Assembly: GCA_013697465.1 (NCBI GenBank)
Contig: JACCWU010000325.1
Coordinates: forward strand, 1-6,256
Source: Actinomycetota bacterium
GTDB taxonomy: Bacteria; Actinomycetota; Thermoleophilia; Gaiellales; Gaiellaceae
Length of the DNA stretch: 6,256 nt
Reading direction: 5' to 3'
The notes under the pieces are model-generated. The model made no database searches. It saw nothing but the letters and a program-made list of their open reading frames with translations, and was not told the origin of the DNA. The translations under genes and the position numbers were made by a program. The number at the start of each line of letters is the position of its first letter. Position 1 is the first letter of the stretch. Positions 4,703 through 6,256 of this stretch are shown piece by piece.

Positions 4703-6256
4703 ATGTTGCCGTGCTTCCGCTTCGGCTTCGGCTCGCGCTTCGTGAGCGCCGTCTCGAGTGCTGCGACGAGCCATGGCCGTGTGCGCCGAGGCTCGATGAC
4801 GTCGTCGACGTACCCTCGCTCCGCGGCCGTGTACGGGTTCGCGAACCGCTCCTTGTAGTCGGCGATCAGCTCGGCGCGCCGGGCGTCAGGGTCGGTGGCA
4901 TCCTCGAGCTCGCTCCGGAAGACGATGTTCACCGCGCCCTCGGGTCCCATGACCGCGACTTCGGCGGTTGGCCAGGCGACGTTGAAGTCGGCGCGGATGT
5001 GCTTGGACGACATGACGTCGTAGGCGCCCCCGTACGCCTTGCGCGTGATCACCGTCAGCTTCGGCACGGTCGCCTCCGCGTAGGCGTAGAGGAGCTTCGC
5101 GCCATGCCGGATGATCCCACCCCACTCCTGCTCGGTGCCCGGCAGGAACCCGGGCACGTCGACGAAGGTCACGAGCGGGATGTTGAAGGCGTCGCAGGTT
5201 CGGACGAACCGGGCGGCCTTGACGGAGGCGTCGATGTCGAGAACCCCGGCCAGTGCCGCGGGCTGGTTGCCCACGACTCCGACCGAGTGCCCGCCGAGCC
5301 GCGCGAATCCGCACACGATGTTCTCCGCCCAACCCGGTTGCACCTCGAGGAACTGCCCGTCGTCCACGACCCGCTCGACGACCTGCTTGATGTCGTATGG
5401 CTTGTTCGGGCTGTCCGGGACGATCGAGTCGAGCGAACCGTCCTCGCGGTCGACCGGATCGGCCGGAGGCGCATACGGGGGCGGGTCCAGGTTGTTCTGC
5501 GGCAGGAAGGAAAGGAGGTAGCGCGCCTCTTCGAGGCAGGTCTCCTCATCCGGCGCAGTGAAATGCGCGACGCCCGATTTCGTCGCATGCGTGGTCGCGC
5601 CTCCGAGCTCCTCGAAGCTGACGTCCTCTCCCGTGACGGTCTTCACCACGTCGGGGCCGGTGATGAACATGTTCGACGTCCCCTCGACCATGAGCACGAA
5701 ATCGGTGATCGCAGGCGAGTACACGGCACCTCCCGCGCACGGGCCCATGACGAGTGAGATCTGGGGCACGACCCCCGACGCCTGCACGTTCCGCCAGAAG
5801 ATCTCCGCGTAGCCCGCGAGCGAGACGACGCCTTCCTGGATCCGCGCGCCGCCCGAGTCGTTGATGCCGATTACCGGGCAGCCGTACATCACTGCGAGAT
5901 CCATGACCTTGCACACCTTCTCGGCGAACACCTCCGAGAGCGATCCGCCGAAGACCGTGAAGTCCTGAGAGAAGACGAAGACCTTGCGCTCGAAGATCGT
6001 CCCGTATCCGGTCACGACGGCGTCGCCCCATGGGCGATTCTCGCGCATGTCGAACTCGACCTCGCGGTGCCGGACGAAACGGTCGAGCTCCACGAAGGAC
6101 CCGGGATCCAGCAGCTTCTCCAGCCGCTCCCGCGCGAGCAGCTTGCCCCGCTCGCGCTGCCGCTCGACATGCTTCTCGCTCCCCGGATGAAGCGCTTCGT
6201 CGCCGAGCTCCGCGAGCCAGCGGAGCTTCGCCTCGGTTGTGTCGTGAGTCTCGGCC
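4693..6256 (-). CDS. pccB: Acyl-CoA (propionyl-CoA type) carboxylase carboxyltransferase beta subunit, 5' end cut by window
   Basis: This subunit transfers a carboxyl group from carboxybiotin (on the separate alpha/BCCP subunit) to an acyl-CoA, giving methylmalonyl-CoA from propionyl-CoA or malonyl-CoA from acetyl-CoA. The frame runs open to the right edge: 520 residues are visible and only a few should be missing (family about 510-530). The true N-terminus includes TEAKLRWLAELGDEALHPGS and ERQRERGKLLARERLEKLLD, upstream of the GTG at 6093, which is an internal valine. In visible numbering, the N-domain shows NDSGGARIQEG (132-142) and the oxyanion-hole block MGPCAGGAVYSPA (170-182). The C-domain shows VPGFLPGTEQEWGGIIRHG (367-385) and RKAYGGAYDVMSSKH (405-419). 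The Asp in GGAYD is typical of propionyl-CoA carboxylases, from memory of the S. coelicolor enzyme. The end KRKHGNIPL is typical. No alpha subunit is in the window. Confidence 0.93.
   Translation of the reverse strand, partial: AETHDTTEAKLRWLAELGDEALHPGSEKHVERQRERGKLLARERLEKLLDPGSFVELDRFVRHREVEFDMRENRPWGDAVVTGYGTIFERKVFVFSQDFTVFGGSLSEVFAEKVCKVMDLAVMYGCPVIGINDSGGARIQEGVVSLAGYAEIFWRNVQASGVVPQISLVMGPCAGGAVYSPAITDFVLMVEGTSNMFITGPDVVKTVTGEDVSFEELGGATTHATKSGVAHFTAPDEETCLEEARYLLSFLPQNNLDPPPYAPPADPVDREDGSLDSIVPDSPNKPYDIKQVVERVVDDGQFLEVQPGWAENIVCGFARLGGHSVGVVGNQPAALAGVLDIDASVKAARFVRTCDAFNIPLVTFVDVPGFLPGTEQEWGGIIRHGAKLLYAYAEATVPKLTVITRKAYGGAYDVMSSKHIRADFNVAWPTAEVAVMGPEGAVNIVFRSELEDATDPDARRAELIADYKERFANPYTAAERGYVDDVIEPRRTRPWLVAALETALTKREPKPKRKHGNIPL

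Noticed and set aside
4216..5757. Plus-strand open frame of 513 codons
   Set aside because: It is exactly antisense to the ChrB-like and carboxylase genes, has an arginine/valine/aspartate-rich composition typical of a high-GC shadow frame, and shows no recognisable domain.
6093..6256. GTG at 6093 as the start of the carboxylase subunit
   Set aside because: The frame continues upstream with well-known N-terminal carboxyltransferase sequence (HPGSEKHVERQRERGKLLARE shortened here as ERQRERGKLLARE) to the window edge.

Overview
The window reads as chromosomal DNA from a high-GC bacterium, most likely an actinomycetote and perhaps of the Thermoleophilia type. This is inferred from base composition, an actinobacterial-style propionyl/acyl-CoA carboxylase beta subunit ending in KRKHGNIPL, and a leaderless-looking promoter; no taxonomic marker gene is present. 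All seven supported genes lie on the minus strand, so transcription runs from right to left. No tRNA, rRNA, CRISPR array, insertion sequence or integrase was seen, and no stretch over 300 bases lacks a gene.

Right half, in transcription order: (1) the carboxyltransferase (beta) subunit of a biotin-dependent acyl-CoA carboxylase, whose first few codons run off the right edge of the window; (2) a small stand-alone ChrB C-terminal-domain protein of the chromate-resistance type; (3) a major facilitator superfamily transporter. They are separated by only about 10 bases each, so they look like one operon. The ChrB-like ribosome binding site overlaps the carboxylase stop codon within a small perfect inverted repeat. 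The transporter probably starts at a CTG codon 20 residues upstream of its first ordinary start codon.

Left half: after a 59-base gap that holds a probable promoter comes a compact molybdate-uptake operon. Its order is a helix-turn-helix plus Mop/TOBE regulator, then modA (binding protein), modB (permease) and modC (ATPase with its own TOBE domain). Three of the genes overlap by 4 bases and modB/modC by 58 bases. A 9-bp hairpin follows modC and probably ends the transcript.

Together the window puts a molybdate importer with its own oxyanion-sensing regulator beside a ChrB-like protein and an MFS carrier. This suggests a local theme of tetrahedral oxyanions (molybdate in, possibly chromate or another oxyanion out), attached to an acyl-CoA carboxylase gene with no obvious link to it. 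The molybdate genes are a familiar system. The less usual points are the ChrB-like/MFS pair in the carboxylase operon, the CTG start, the hairpin over the ChrB-like ribosome binding site, and the inverted repeat in the mod promoter.
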